From: Halofilum ochraceum
GTDB lineage: Bacteria > Pseudomonadota > Gammaproteobacteria > XJ16 > Halofilaceae
NCBI RefSeq assembly: GCF_001614315.2
Contig: NZ_LVEG02000019.1
Span: 1-64,000 of the forward strand
Length of the DNA stretch: 64,000 bases
Direction of reading: 5' to 3'
Program-made: the position numbers and the translations under genes
Shown: in pieces, positions 30,234-39,890 of the stretch
Layout of the letters: each line of letters starts with the position of its first letter
Numbering within the stretch: the first letter of the stretch is position 1
Notes under the pieces: model-generated
Databases searched by the model: none
Told to the model about the DNA's origin: nothing
What the model saw: only the letters and a program-made list of their open reading frames with translations

Positions 30234-31332
30234 CTACACACCCGCCTTCAGGCTGGCCTCGATGAAGCGGTCGAGGCTGCCGTCGAGGACGGCCTGGGTG
30301 TTGCCGACTTCGACGCCGGTGCGCAGGTCCTTGATGCGGCCCGAGTCGAGGACATAGGAGCGGATCTGGCTGCCCCAGCCGATATCCGACTTCGACTCCT
30401 CCGCGGACTGGGCCTCCGCCCGGCGCTCCTGCATCTCGCGCTCGTAGAGCTTCGCCCGCAGCTGGTTCATCGCGGTCGCGCGGTTGGCGTGCTGGGAGCG
30501 GCTGTTCTGGCACTGCACGACGATGCCGGTCGGGTTGTGCGTGATACGCACCGCCGACTCGGTCGTGTTGACGTGCTGGCCGCCGGCGCCGCTCGCGCGG
30601 TAGACGTCGACGCGCAGGTCCGAGGGATCGACCTCCACCTCGAAGGATTCGTCGATCTCCGGTGACACGAAAACCGCGGCGAACGACGTATGGCGGCGAT
30701 TACCCGAGTCGAACGGCGACTTGCGCACGAGCCGGTGCACGCCCGTCTCCGTGCGCAGCCAACCAAAGGCGTATTCGCCGCGCACGTGGACGGTCGCGCT
30801 TTTCAGGCCGGCCACATCGCCCTCCGAGGCCTCGACCAGTTCGGTCTCGAACCCGTGATGCTCGGCCCAGCGCAGGTACATACGCAGCAGCATCTCGGCC
30901 CAGTCCTGGGCCTCGGTGCCGCCGGAGCCGGCCTGGATGTCGAGGAAAGCACTGTTGGCGTCGAGTTCGCCGTTGAACATGCGCTGGAATTCGAGCTTCG
31001 CGATCCCCTTCTCGGTGGCCGCGAGATCCCGCTCGATGGTCGTGACAGTGCCGTCGTCTTCCTCCTCGACCGCCATGTCGAGCAGTTCGGCGCCGTCGCT
31101 CAGCGCATGGGCGAATCGATCCAGAGCGCCGACCGTCTCCGCGAGCCGGGTCCGCTCGCGGTTCAGCTCCTGGGCACGATCCGGCTCGTTCCAGACTTCC
31201 GGCTGCGCGAGTTCGCGTTCGAGTTCGTCGAGTCGTTCCGCTTTGCCAGGGTAGTCAAAGATACCCCCTCAGGTCGTCGAGGCGACCTTGCAGATCCTTT
31301 AGCTGTTCACGCAGGGCGTTGACTTCGGCCAT
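30234..31332 (-). CDS. prfB: peptide chain release factor 2 (programmed +1 frameshift)
   Basis: RF2 releases peptides at UGA and UAA. Reading starts at ATG 31332, runs 25 codons to an in-frame TGA at 31257-31255, then shifts +1 and continues 340 codons, giving 365 residues, the E. coli length. The recognition tripeptide SPF (RKSPFDSG) and the catalytic GGQ (SGAGGQHVN) are present. The slippery CTT-TGA-C with AGGGGG upstream is the classical autoregulatory site. An annotation starting at 31076 would miss 85 residues. Confidence 0.96.
31254..31269 (-). promoter_or_regulatory. RF2 programmed frameshift site
   Basis: Minus-strand AGGGGG-TAT-CTT-TGA-C. The internal Shine-Dalgarno-like AGGGGG is 3 bases from the slippery CTT, and the TGA is followed by C, the weakest termination context. 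Low RF2 activity favours frameshifting, so RF2 controls its own level. Confidence 0.95.
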
Positions 31333-31403
31333 GACCGGACTCCGGGGTGGCGGTTGCAAAGCGCGCCAGTGTACACGACGCGATACGCAGCGGGCACGGG
31401 CAC

Positions 31404-33161
31404 TCAGCGATCCGCCGCGGCATCGCGATCCAGGCGCCCGAAATACTCGACATTCAGCTGGACATTGCGCCGTCCGCGGAACTCGTTGACCTCGAGGCGA
31501 TAGACGACGCGCGCCGTCTCCCCGGGATCCGCGAGCAGCGCCGGATCGGCATTGAAATGGATGGCATCGAAGGTTGGGCCACCCGCCAGCGGCTGCAGCC
31601 GCAGCTTGAGATGGCGTTCGCCGACCACGCGCCCATCCATTACGCGGAAGTCGCCGTCGAAGTTCGGCTCGGGGAAACCGGCCCCCCAGGGGCCGGCGGC
31701 CGCCAGCGCTTCCGCAGTCGCGAGGTCCATTTCATCACTGGCGAGGTCGCCATCAGTGTGGATCTCGCGCAGCGGCGCGGCGCCGCCGAGGGCGCGCTCG
31801 ACTTCGCGCCCGAAGGCCTCGCGAAAGGCGTCCAGATGCTCCGCCGCGAGCCCGAGACCGGCCGCCATCGCATGCCCGCCGAAGCGTTCGATCAGCTGCG
31901 GCTGGGCGGCGTCGATCGCGGCCAGTACGTCGCGGATATGCAGCCCGGCGACTGAGCGCGCCGAGCCCTTGAGCATGCCATCTCCCGCGTCGGCGAAGAT
32001 CACGGTGGGGCGGTGGATAGCCTCGCGCACGCGCCCGGCCAGGATCCCGCTCACGCCCTGGTGCCAGCGCTCGTCGTAGAGCACCAGGCCGGCCGGCAGG
32101 GACTCGCCCGCCTCGAGCATGGTGCGCAGGCGTTCCAGTTCCGCATCCGCCTGGGTGCGCATTTCGGCCTCGATATCGCGTCGCTCGCGATTGAGGCCGT
32201 CGAGTTGGCGTGCACGAGTCCGAGCCTCCTCCACGTCATCCGCCAGCAGGGTCTGGATACCGACGGCCATATCGGAGAGTCGCCCCGCCGCATTCAGGCG
32301 CGGCCCCAGCGCAAACCCCAGATCGCCCGCCTGCAATGCCGTCGGGCTGCGCTTCGCCGCATCGATCAGGGCGCTGATGCCGGCGCAGCAGTGGCCCGCG
32401 CGGATCCGCCGCAGGCCCTGCTCGACCAGGATGCGGTTGCAGCGATCGAGCGGCACCACATCGGCGACCGTTCCCAGGGCCACCAGGTCAAGGAAATCCG
32501 CCATCGACGGGGACTGGATACCGCGTTCGGTGAACCATCCGGATCGTTCAAGCCGGGCGCGCAGGGCCACCATGAGATAGAACACGACGCCGACCCCGGC
32601 CAGTGACTTGACCGGAAAATCGCAGTCTTCCCGGTTCGGGTTCACGACCGCCACCGCGGGGGGCAGTGAATCGCCGGGCAGATGGTGGTCCGTCACGACC
32701 GTGTCGATCCCGCGCTCGGCGGCGGCCGCCACACCGGCATGACTGCTGATCCCGTTGTCCACCGTCAGGATCACTCCGGGCGCGTATTGCGACGCGGGTT
32801 CGACCAGTTCCGGCGTCAACCCGTAGCCGTACTCGAAGCGGTTGGGGACGAGATAATCAACCGCCTCATGGCCGAACGCCGCCAACGCCCGAAGTGCCAG
32901 CGCGACGCTGGTCGCACCGTCGGCGTCGAAATCGCCGATCACCAGGATTCTTTCACCGGCGCGCAGCGCGCGCTCGAGGCGCTCGGCAGCCGCCTCGATA
33001 TCAGCCAGCGAGGGCGCCGGCAGATTACCCAGTGAGGGATCCAGTTCCTGATGCGATTGGACTCCCCGCGCCGCGTAGACGCGGGCAACCACCGGATGCA
33101 GGCCATCCAGCGGTTCCGCGGTGTGCGTGCGGCGACGGATCGCGGGCGCGTGTTCGCTCAT
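31404..33161 (-). CDS. recJ: single-stranded-DNA-specific exonuclease RecJ
   Basis: A 585-residue 5'-3' exonuclease of the DHH superfamily used in recombination and mismatch repair. ILVIGDFDADGATS carries the metal-binding Asp residues and VVTDHHLPG is the DHH motif; a DHHA1 domain (ERFGGHAMAAGL) and OB-fold follow. ATG at 33161 overlaps the upstream gene's stop by 4 bp and has GGGGA ahead; an open frame nine codons longer exists but lies inside the neighbour. Confidence 0.95.
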   Translation of the reverse strand: MSEHAPAIRRRTHTAEPLDGLHPVVARVYAARGVQSHQELDPSLGNLPAPSLADIEAAAERLERALRAGERILVIGDFDADGATSVALALRALAAFGHEAVDYLVPNRFEYGYGLTPELVEPASQYAPGVILTVDNGISSHAGVAAAAERGIDTVVTDHHLPGDSLPPAVAVVNPNREDCDFPVKSLAGVGVVFYLMVALRARLERSGWFTERGIQSPSMADFLDLVALGTVADVVPLDRCNRILVEQGLRRIRAGHCCAGISALIDAAKRSPTALQAGDLGFALGPRLNAAGRLSDMAVGIQTLLADDVEEARTRARQLDGLNRERRDIEAEMRTQADAELERLRTMLEAGESLPAGLVLYDERWHQGVSGILAGRVREAIHRPTVIFADAGDGMLKGSARSVAGLHIRDVLAAIDAAQPQLIERFGGHAMAAGLGLAAEHLDAFREAFGREVERALGGAAPLREIHTDGDLASDEMDLATAEALAAAGPWGAGFPEPNFDGDFRVMDGRVVGERHLKLRLQPLAGGPTFDAIHFNADPALLADPGETARVVYRLEVNEFRGRRNVQLNVEYFGRLDRDAAADR

Positions 33162-34198
33162 GTATCCGTCCCCAGCCAATCGGTCCACGGGCGGTTGCGC
33201 CGCCAGAAACGGCGCAGGCCACGCCGTGTAGCCACCAATCGGCGGCCGTCGCCGGGGGCAATGGTCACGCTGTCCAGCTGCCCCTGGCGCAGGCCGCGGA
33301 GCACCGGTTCGATCCGGTCACGCTCGAGGGCGGCGAGGCACTCGAGCCAGGTCTCGATCTCCCCGTGAACGAGCGGATCCACGGCGCGCGCATCGACCGC
33401 CAGTGCGTGCCCGGCAGGCCATTGCCCGGTCCATGGCGCCGCGTCCACGGACTCGGCGGCGACGCCGGCCAGCCGCGCCAGGCCGACCGCGACCGGCTCG
33501 TCCGCGAAGACCTGCTCCGGGCCGCCGGACACGGCCGGGCATTGCCCGCCGCCCCACAGCCAGACGCTGTTGACCGGCAACGCGCCGCGCCGCTCGCGTT
33601 CCGTATTGACCGGCGCATCATGCAGCAGCATCTGCACCTCGTTCAGCCACGCACGCCACGCGCGGGCGTCGCTCCCTTCCGGCATGAAGGCGTCGACGTT
33701 GCGGCCGGCCACACGATCCGGGGTGACCGCGCGCAGATCGGAGGCCCGGGGGCAGCCGATATACCAGCGATCCGGCGCGGGCGCCTCGAACACCAGCCCG
33801 TCATCCGCGTAGAGCGCATTCAGGCGTTCGATCAGCGCCGCGCTCTCGTCCGCCTGCAGATCGAGCGACCAGGCACCGAACAGGCGCGCGTGCGTGGTAT
33901 CCACGCGCAGATGCACGGGATCCGCCCGCACCCACCAGCGCTCGCCCAGCCGAACGGTGTCACCATCGGCTTCACCGAGTCGCGAGGGAGCGGCGGCGGG
34001 CCAGTCGGGTCCGGATATACCGAAGGCGTCGAATACCGGTGCGAGCGATTGCGCCACCGTTGTGCGGCCCGGATCGGCCCGCGCCAGCAGCCAGGCAAGC
34101 GCCGGCAATTCCAGGCCCAGGCGGGCGACGGCATCGGTGTCGGTCACGGGCCCGAGCAGGCCGGGCACGACCAGTTCCAGATGCCTCGCTGCGGCCAT
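33158..34198 (-). CDS. RpfE-like conserved protein
   Basis: A 346-residue protein with the VNSVWLWGGG signature and a C-terminal WLECLAALERDRIEPVL region, which I associate with the RpfE-type family sometimes annotated as phosphoglycerate-mutase-like. It overlaps recJ by 4 bp. In Xanthomonas the same neighbours (rpfE, recJ, prfB, lysS) occur together in the rpf region. No signal peptide or membrane helix is evident. The biochemical role is unknown; the family call is from memory of the motif and context. Confidence 0.6.
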   Translation of the reverse strand: MAAARHLELVVPGLLGPVTDTDAVARLGLELPALAWLLARADPGRTTVAQSLAPVFDAFGISGPDWPAAAPSRLGEADGDTVRLGERWWVRADPVHLRVDTTHARLFGAWSLDLQADESAALIERLNALYADDGLVFEAPAPDRWYIGCPRASDLRAVTPDRVAGRNVDAFMPEGSDARAWRAWLNEVQMLLHDAPVNTERERRGALPVNSVWLWGGGQCPAVSGGPEQVFADEPVAVGLARLAGVAAESVDAAPWTGQWPAGHALAVDARAVDPLVHGEIETWLECLAALERDRIEPVLRGLRQGQLDSVTIAPGDGRRLVATRRGLRRFWRRNRPWTDWLGTDT

Positions 34199-34419
34199 CG
34201 ATCGATATCTCCGGGGAACGTCTCGGCGGGTTCACGGTCACAGCACCACATCGCGCGGTGCGGGATGCATGATAACGGACCGGCAAGGGGCCTGTCCGTG
34301 AAATCTGTGCCGTAGCGAGCGCCCGGCGCAGCAGGCACATGGTTTCTCGGGCAGGCCCCAGGGCGGGTCATGGCCGCAATCGATATACTCGAAAGAAAGC
34401 AAGAAAAAGGAAGCCCACG

Positions 34420-36555
34420 ATGCGCACCAGCAAAATCCTGATCGTCATCGCGATCGTCGCCGCGATCGCGGCCTTCTTCGCGTTCGATCTCGGCCAGTAC
34501 CTGAGCCTCGATTATTTCAAGTCGCGCCAGGCGGCGATCGACGATTACTTCCAGGCCAATCCCTTCACCACGGTCGCGATCTATGCAGCGGTCTACATCA
34601 CGGTGACCGCATTGTCGCTGCCGGGCGCGGCCGTCATGACGCTTGCCGGCGGGGCCATCTTCGGGCTCCTGTGGGGCACGATCATCGTCTCGTTCGCCTC
34701 GACGATCGGCGCCACCCTCGCCTTCCTGGCCGCGCGTTTCCTGCTCCGCGACACGGTCCAGCGGCGTTTCGGCGAGAGCATGAAATCGATCAATGCCGGT
34801 ATCAAACGCGACGGCGCGCTGTACCTGTTCATGCTGCGGCTCGTGCCGGCATTCCCCTTCTTCGTGATCAATCTGGTCATGGCGCTGACGCCGATCCGCA
34901 CGCTGGTGTTCTTTTTCGTCAGCCAGGTCGGCATGCTCGCCGGCACCGTCGTCTACGTGAACGCCGGCACCCAGCTCGCGCAGATCGACTCGCTCGGCGG
35001 CATCCTCTCGCCGGAGCTGATCGGCGCATTTGTCCTGCTGGGCGTGTTCCCGCTGATCGCCAAGGCGATCGTACGCATGATCAAGGCCCGGCGCGCGCTG
35101 CGCGGCTGGACCAAACCGCAGAAGTTCGACCGCAACCTGGTCGTCATCGGCGCGGGTTCCGCCGGGCTCGTGTCCGCCTACATCGCCGCTGCGGTCAAGG
35201 CTAAGGTCACCCTGATCGAGAAACACGAGATGGGCGGCGATTGCCTGAACACCGGCTGTGTGCCCTCCAAAGCCCTGATCCGTTCCGGCAAGTTCCTGTC
35301 GCAGGTGCGCCGCCATGAGGAATACGGCATCCGCGACGCCAACGCCGATTTCGCGTTAGGCGACGTCATGGCGCGGGTCCACAAGATCATCGCGAAGATC
35401 GCGCCGCACGATTCGGTCGAGCGATTCACCGGCCTCGGTGTCGACGTCATCCAGGGCGAGGCCCGCATCACCGGTCCCTGGACCGTCGAGGTCAACGGCG
35501 AGCAGCTCACCACGCGCCATATCGTCGTCGCGACCGGCGCGCGGCCGTTCGTCCCGCCGGTGCCGGGCATCGAGGAGGTCGGCTATTACACCTCGGACAA
35601 CATCTGGTCGCTGGAGGAATCACCCGGGCGGATGGTCGTGCTGGGCGGTGGACCGATCGGCTGCGAGCTGTCGCAGGCCTTCCATCGGCTCGGCGCCGAG
35701 GTCACCCAGGTCGAGATGCTGCCGCGCATCATGGCGGTAGAGGACCACGACATCGGGCGCTATGTCGAAGACCGGTTCCGCAGCGAGGGCATCAACGTCC
35801 TGACGGACCACAAGGCGACCGAATTCCGCGTCGAGGATGGCGAAAAGATCCTCATCTGCGACCACGAGGGCGAGGAAGTGCGCGTGGCCTTCGACACGCT
35901 GCTGGTCGCCGTCGGCCGCGCCGCCAACGTCAAGGGCTTCGGTCTCGAGGAGGTCGGCGTCAAACTCGACGAACGCGGCCGGATCGATACCGACGAATAC
36001 CTGCAGACCGCCGTACCGACCATCTACGCCTGCGGCGACTGCGTGGGCCCGTATCAGTTCACCCACGCCGCCGCCCACCAGGCCTGGCACGCGACCGTCA
36101 ATTCGCTGTTCGGCATCTTCAAGCGCTTCCGGGTGGACTACTCGGCCCTGCCCTGGTCGACCTTCACCGACCCCGAGGTGGCCCGCGTGGGCTATTCCGA
36201 GGAATCGGCGGACCGCGAGGGGGTCGAATACGAGGTCACGCGCTACGACCTCGGCGAACTCGACCGCGCGGTCACCGACGGCGACGACCATGGCGTGGTC
36301 AAGGTCCTGACCGTCCCCGGCAAGGACCGCATACTCGGCGCGGCCGTGGTCGGCGAACACGCCGGCGACCTGATCGCCGAATTCACGCTTGCGATCCGCC
36401 ATGGAATCGGCCTGAACAAGATCCTCGGCACCATCCACGCCTATCCCACGCTCATGGAGGCGAACAAGTTCGCTGCCGGTGAATGGAAACGTGCCCATGC
36501 CCCCCAGGGCGCCCTGCGCTGGCTGCAGCGCTTCCACGGCTGGCTACGGGGGTAA
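34420..36555 (+). CDS. TVP38/TMEM64 membrane domain fused to FAD disulfide oxidoreductase
   Basis: A 711-residue fusion. Residues 1-215 are a VTT/TVP38 (DedA-related) multi-helix membrane domain (ALSLPGAAVMTLAGGAIFGL, RLVPAFPFFVINLVMAL). Residues 235-711 are a pyridine nucleotide-disulfide oxidoreductase with an FAD motif VIGAGSAGLVSA, redox-active CLNTGC in GGDCLNTGCVPSK near residue 275, NAD motif VLGGGPIGCEL and a dimerisation domain. The nearest known enzymes are mercuric reductase and dihydrolipoamide dehydrogenase, but the MerA C-terminal cysteine pair is absent. AGGAAG lies upstream of ATG. Such fusions recur in Gammaproteobacteria; the substrate is unknown. Confidence 0.88.
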   Translation: MRTSKILIVIAIVAAIAAFFAFDLGQYLSLDYFKSRQAAIDDYFQANPFTTVAIYAAVYITVTALSLPGAAVMTLAGGAIFGLLWGTIIVSFASTIGATLAFLAARFLLRDTVQRRFGESMKSINAGIKRDGALYLFMLRLVPAFPFFVINLVMALTPIRTLVFFFVSQVGMLAGTVVYVNAGTQLAQIDSLGGILSPELIGAFVLLGVFPLIAKAIVRMIKARRALRGWTKPQKFDRNLVVIGAGSAGLVSAYIAAAVKAKVTLIEKHEMGGDCLNTGCVPSKALIRSGKFLSQVRRHEEYGIRDANADFALGDVMARVHKIIAKIAPHDSVERFTGLGVDVIQGEARITGPWTVEVNGEQLTTRHIVVATGARPFVPPVPGIEEVGYYTSDNIWSLEESPGRMVVLGGGPIGCELSQAFHRLGAEVTQVEMLPRIMAVEDHDIGRYVEDRFRSEGINVLTDHKATEFRVEDGEKILICDHEGEEVRVAFDTLLVAVGRAANVKGFGLEEVGVKLDERGRIDTDEYLQTAVPTIYACGDCVGPYQFTHAAAHQAWHATVNSLFGIFKRFRVDYSALPWSTFTDPEVARVGYSEESADREGVEYEVTRYDLGELDRAVTDGDDHGVVKVLTVPGKDRILGAAVVGEHAGDLIAEFTLAIRHGIGLNKILGTIHAYPTLMEANKFAAGEWKRAHAPQGALRWLQRFHGWLRG

Positions 36556-36592
36556 TGTCTGGCGGACCATGCGGGCTGGTAGGCTTGGGCCC

Positions 36593-37963
36593 ATGAACGG
36601 CGCAGCCTCACCCGCCCGATCCGGCCGGACCGCCGATGTCGCCGCCTGGGCGACCGGTCTCCGCTGTGAGGATATCCCGCCCGAGGTCCGTCGGCGCGCG
36701 CTCGATCTGCTGCTCGATACACTCGGCGTCGGGATCGCCGCCGGGCGGACGCCCGCCGCCGGCATCGCCTACGATCTCGCCTGCTCCCAGTTCGCGGCCG
36801 GCGACACTGCGGCCCATCTGCCGTTCGATGGACGCAGGGTCAGCCCGGCCGGGGCCGCCTACGCCTTCGCGACAAGGATCGACAACCTTGATGGCCATGA
36901 TGGCTATCAACCCGCCAAAGGGCATGCCGGAGTGGCTCTGGTCCCGGCGCTGCTGGCGGTCGGAGCGTTATACGGAACGTCAAAAAATGGTCATAAGGCA
37001 CTGACTGATCTGGTTGTTGGTTACGAGATCGCCTGCCGTGCCGCCGTCGCACTGCACGGCTCGGCGGGCGACTATCACAGTTCAGGTGCCTGGAATGCCC
37101 TCGGCGTGGCCGCACTCGCCGCCCGCCTGCGGGGTTTCGACGCCGAACGCCTTGCGGCCGCACTCGGCATCGCCGAGTACCATGCCCCGCGCGCACCCAT
37201 GATGCGCGAGATCGACTCGCCCTCCATGCTGCACGACAGTTCCGGCTGGGGCGCGCTGGCCGGCGTCACGGGAGCAGATCTGGCCGCGCGCGGCTTCGCC
37301 GCCTCACCGGCTGCCCTGCCGGGCATCGGCGATGCGTGGTCGTCGCTGGGGAATGAGTGGCTGGTGCTGGATCAATACGTCAAACCGCATCCGGTCTGCT
37401 TCTGGGCGCAACCGGCCATCACCGCGGCATTGCAGCTGCGCGAACGCCATGGCGTGGATCCCGCGCGCATCGTCTCGGTGCGGATCGATACGTTCGATGA
37501 AGCGAGGCGTCTCTATGCCGGCATCCCGGACAACACCCAGACGGCACAGTACGCGCTCGCGTTTCCGGTCGCCGCCGCGCTGGTCCATGGCCGGCTGGGC
37601 CCGGCCGAGATCACGCCGCCCGGGCTTGATGACCCCGCCGTCGCGGCGCTCACCCGGCAGGTCGAGGTCCGCTCAAGCGATGCCTTCAGCAGGCGTTTCC
37701 CGAAGCAGCGACTCGCTGCCGTATCCATTCGCCTCACCGATGGCACGGAATACGCATCGGACCCCACCGAACCGCGCGGCACGCCCGGCGATCCCATGGA
37801 CCACACGGCGATCGAGGAGAAATTCACGGACTACGCCGAGCCGCTGCTCGGCCTGGACCGGGCCCGCTCGCTGACCGCCTGTGTGGCGGAACTCGATTCG
37901 GACACACGTTCGCTGGCGGACCTGGTCGCCCTGACCGCGTCACCGATCCAGACCATCAGGTAA
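36593..37963 (+). CDS. MmgE/PrpD family protein
   Basis: A 456-residue protein of the 2-methylcitrate dehydratase / MmgE superfamily: RRRALDLLLDTLGVGIAAGR at the start, HAGVALVPALLAVGALYG and the conserved C-terminal substrate region. It stands alone without prpB or prpC, so a role in methylcitrate metabolism is not supported; related proteins include cis-aconitate decarboxylase and racemases. Codons in 36965-37025 (residues about 125-144) use A/T third positions much more than the rest, an oddity in this GC-rich gene. It starts 37 bp after the oxidoreductase gene. Confidence 0.82.
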   Translation: MNGAASPARSGRTADVAAWATGLRCEDIPPEVRRRALDLLLDTLGVGIAAGRTPAAGIAYDLACSQFAAGDTAAHLPFDGRRVSPAGAAYAFATRIDNLDGHDGYQPAKGHAGVALVPALLAVGALYGTSKNGHKALTDLVVGYEIACRAAVALHGSAGDYHSSGAWNALGVAALAARLRGFDAERLAAALGIAEYHAPRAPMMREIDSPSMLHDSSGWGALAGVTGADLAARGFAASPAALPGIGDAWSSLGNEWLVLDQYVKPHPVCFWAQPAITAALQLRERHGVDPARIVSVRIDTFDEARRLYAGIPDNTQTAQYALAFPVAAALVHGRLGPAEITPPGLDDPAVAALTRQVEVRSSDAFSRRFPKQRLAAVSIRLTDGTEYASDPTEPRGTPGDPMDHTAIEEKFTDYAEPLLGLDRARSLTACVAELDSDTRSLADLVALTASPIQTIR

Positions 37964-38049
37964 CCTCTGATTATCGGGAGTCCTGTCGGTCGGGCTTCGC
38001 GAGATGCACGACTGTAATCAGAGTGTCCTTGGCGGCTGGTCCCCGAAGC

Positions 38050-38367
38050 TCAGCGCCGGGTGCTGCTCGCCTTGAGCTCCTGGAGCCGCCGCTCGAGATC
38101 CTCGCGCTCGCGGCGCAGCTGTTCCAGCTGATCGGAATTCGACTGCTGATCCCGTCGATTCGCATCGATCCCGGAATGCAGCCGTTGGCGCTCCCGCTCA
38201 AGCCCATCGGTCCGGTCACCGCGCTCGATCCGGTCGCCCAGACGCCGCGACTGGTGATCCATATCCGATACGGCTTCCTCCAGTTCACGCTGGGCGTCCT
38301 GGACGCGGTCAACGTGGGCCTGCAGATCCTTCAGTCGTTGTTCCAGGTCTTTTTCCTGTTCCGCCAT
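38050..38367 (-). CDS. small coiled-coil protein, unknown function
   Basis: A 105-residue protein that is almost wholly charged heptad repeat (QRLKDLQAHVDRVQDAQREL, then LEQLRREREDLERRLQEL). It has no membrane segment, signal or catalytic motif. ATG at 38367 is preceded by GGAGG 8 bases away, which makes expression likely. I do not recognise a family. It is monocistronic between a plus-strand gene and a repeat-filled gap. Confidence 0.65.
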   Translation of the reverse strand: MAEQEKDLEQRLKDLQAHVDRVQDAQRELEEAVSDMDHQSRRLGDRIERGDRTDGLERERQRLHSGIDANRRDQQSNSDQLEQLRREREDLERRLQELKASSTRR

Positions 38368-38474
38368 TGCATCCACCTCCCGAAAACGCCGACGCTCAGG
38401 ACCCTGCCGCTCAGGTTTCCGGTTCCCGATGGCCTGCCGCCCAGGTCCGCACCCACCACGACACGCCCGATCAT

Positions 38475-38621
38475 GTTGGGTTTCGCTGCGCTCAACACCA
38501 ACCTACGCGTTTTCATGCAGGATTACATACTCGGGTTTTCGTGGCGCTGGACTACGCCTCGTTCAACCCGACCCGCGATCCGGGGAATCACAGGTTGGTG
38601 TTCAGCGCAGCGAAACCCAAC
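38475..38621. repeat. inverted-repeat pair GTTGGGTTTCGCTGCG
   Basis: Positions 38475-38504 and 38592-38621 are 30-bp inverted copies with a single mismatch, 87 bp apart. The sequence GTTGGGTTTCGCTGCGCTCA belongs to a REP-like family found between genes across Proteobacteria. The right end is 16 nt after the stop of the downstream diguanylate cyclase gene. Confidence 0.82.
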
Positions 38622-38637
38622 AGCTGCACGCCATCCA

Positions 38638-39780
38638 TCAATCGCCATTCTCGGGCGATTCGCTACACACCACCCGGTTGCGACCCGCGTGTTTCGCCCG
38701 GTAAAGCGCGAAGTCGACCTCGGTGTACACCGTTTCCGGATCCGTGCTCTCGCCACTGGAAAATATTCCAACGCCGACCGAGACCGTCAGCCGCCCACCA
38801 GGGCCCTCCGGTGCATCGATGGCCAGATCCTCGACCGCGGCACGCGCCGTTTCCCCCTGCGCGGCGGCCTCGGCCCGGTTCCGCGCGTGGCAGATCACAC
38901 CGAACTCTTCACCGCCGAGCCGAAACACGAAATCGTTGGCACGGCGGAACGCGCCGTTGAGTGCCTCCGCGATCGCAATCAGTGCCCGATCCCCGACCGG
39001 ATGCCCGAAGTGGTCGTTGTACGCCTTGAAGTGGTCCACATCGATCACGAGCAGCACCAGATCCCGTTGCTCGCGCGAAACCCGGGCCAGCTCCTGCTTC
39101 AGCATCACATTGAACCAGCGCCGGTTGTAGAGCCCGGTCAGTCCGTCACGGATCGAGAGGTTCTCGAGATCCCGCCGGATCATCCCGACCCGCGTCTGCG
39201 CCTTATGCTGGGCGCCGTGATAAATCGCGACAATGCCGGTCAGCGCGAGGATGGCGCCCGCCAGATTGCTGACCGCGACCGCATTGAGATTACCGTGATT
39301 CCAGACACCGAGGTTGGTCAGGGCGAGCGTCACCAGGACCACGAAAAACACTGCGACATGCAGCAAACCACGCCGCATACCGACCAGCATGAACGCCAGT
39401 GGTGGATACACCATGGCCCATGCGGAGAAGTACTCACCGCCTTCCTGCGAGATCACGAGGACGAGGAAGGCCACAAAACAGCCGTAGTCCGCAGCCCGCG
39501 CGCTGCGCTCGATATCGTGGGTACGCCAGAGATACAGGCCGATGGCGGCGGCCATGGCGAACGCGGCCAGGTCGAACAGGATCAGCGGCAATACCGCGGC
39601 TGTCCCGATGATCAGGCTATTGAAAAGCGCGAACGCCAGCCCGGCCACGCCAAGCAGGATCAACGCCGCATTCAGGCCGCTGACGCGAACAAAGTCGGGA
39701 TCCCCGGGATCGAGGTGCTCCGCGCACAGCATGAAGGCCCGAAGGACTCGGGAAGCTTTGGTGGCGGACGTCCTGGTCAT
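38638..39780 (-). CDS. membrane diguanylate cyclase (GGDEF)
   Basis: About 380 residues. Five or six N-terminal membrane helices (LILLGVAGLAFALFNSLIIG, HVAVFFVVLVTLALTNLGVW) precede a GGDEF domain starting RDGLTGLYNRRWF. The active-site loop is RLGGEEFG, so it should make cyclic di-GMP. RAND five residues before it is an RxxD inhibitory site, predicting product inhibition. The start is uncertain (ATG 39780 or GTG 39819). The ligand sensed by the membrane part is unknown. Confidence 0.88.
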   Translation of the reverse strand: MTRTSATKASRVLRAFMLCAEHLDPGDPDFVRVSGLNAALILLGVAGLAFALFNSLIIGTAAVLPLILFDLAAFAMAAAIGLYLWRTHDIERSARAADYGCFVAFLVLVISQEGGEYFSAWAMVYPPLAFMLVGMRRGLLHVAVFFVVLVTLALTNLGVWNHGNLNAVAVSNLAGAILALTGIVAIYHGAQHKAQTRVGMIRRDLENLSIRDGLTGLYNRRWFNVMLKQELARVSREQRDLVLLVIDVDHFKAYNDHFGHPVGDRALIAIAEALNGAFRRANDFVFRLGGEEFGVICHARNRAEAAAQGETARAAVEDLAIDAPEGPGGRLTVSVGVGIFSSGESTDPETVYTEVDFALYRAKHAGRNRVVCSESPENGD

Positions 39781-39890
39781 GGGAGCGGAGGGTAACCCCG
39801 ACGACAGGAAAAGCGACACCCCGCCGCGTCAATCACAGCTGGAGAGTGGATCACCCGATTTTGGGTAGGGGGAGTCGTAATGGGGAAAGA

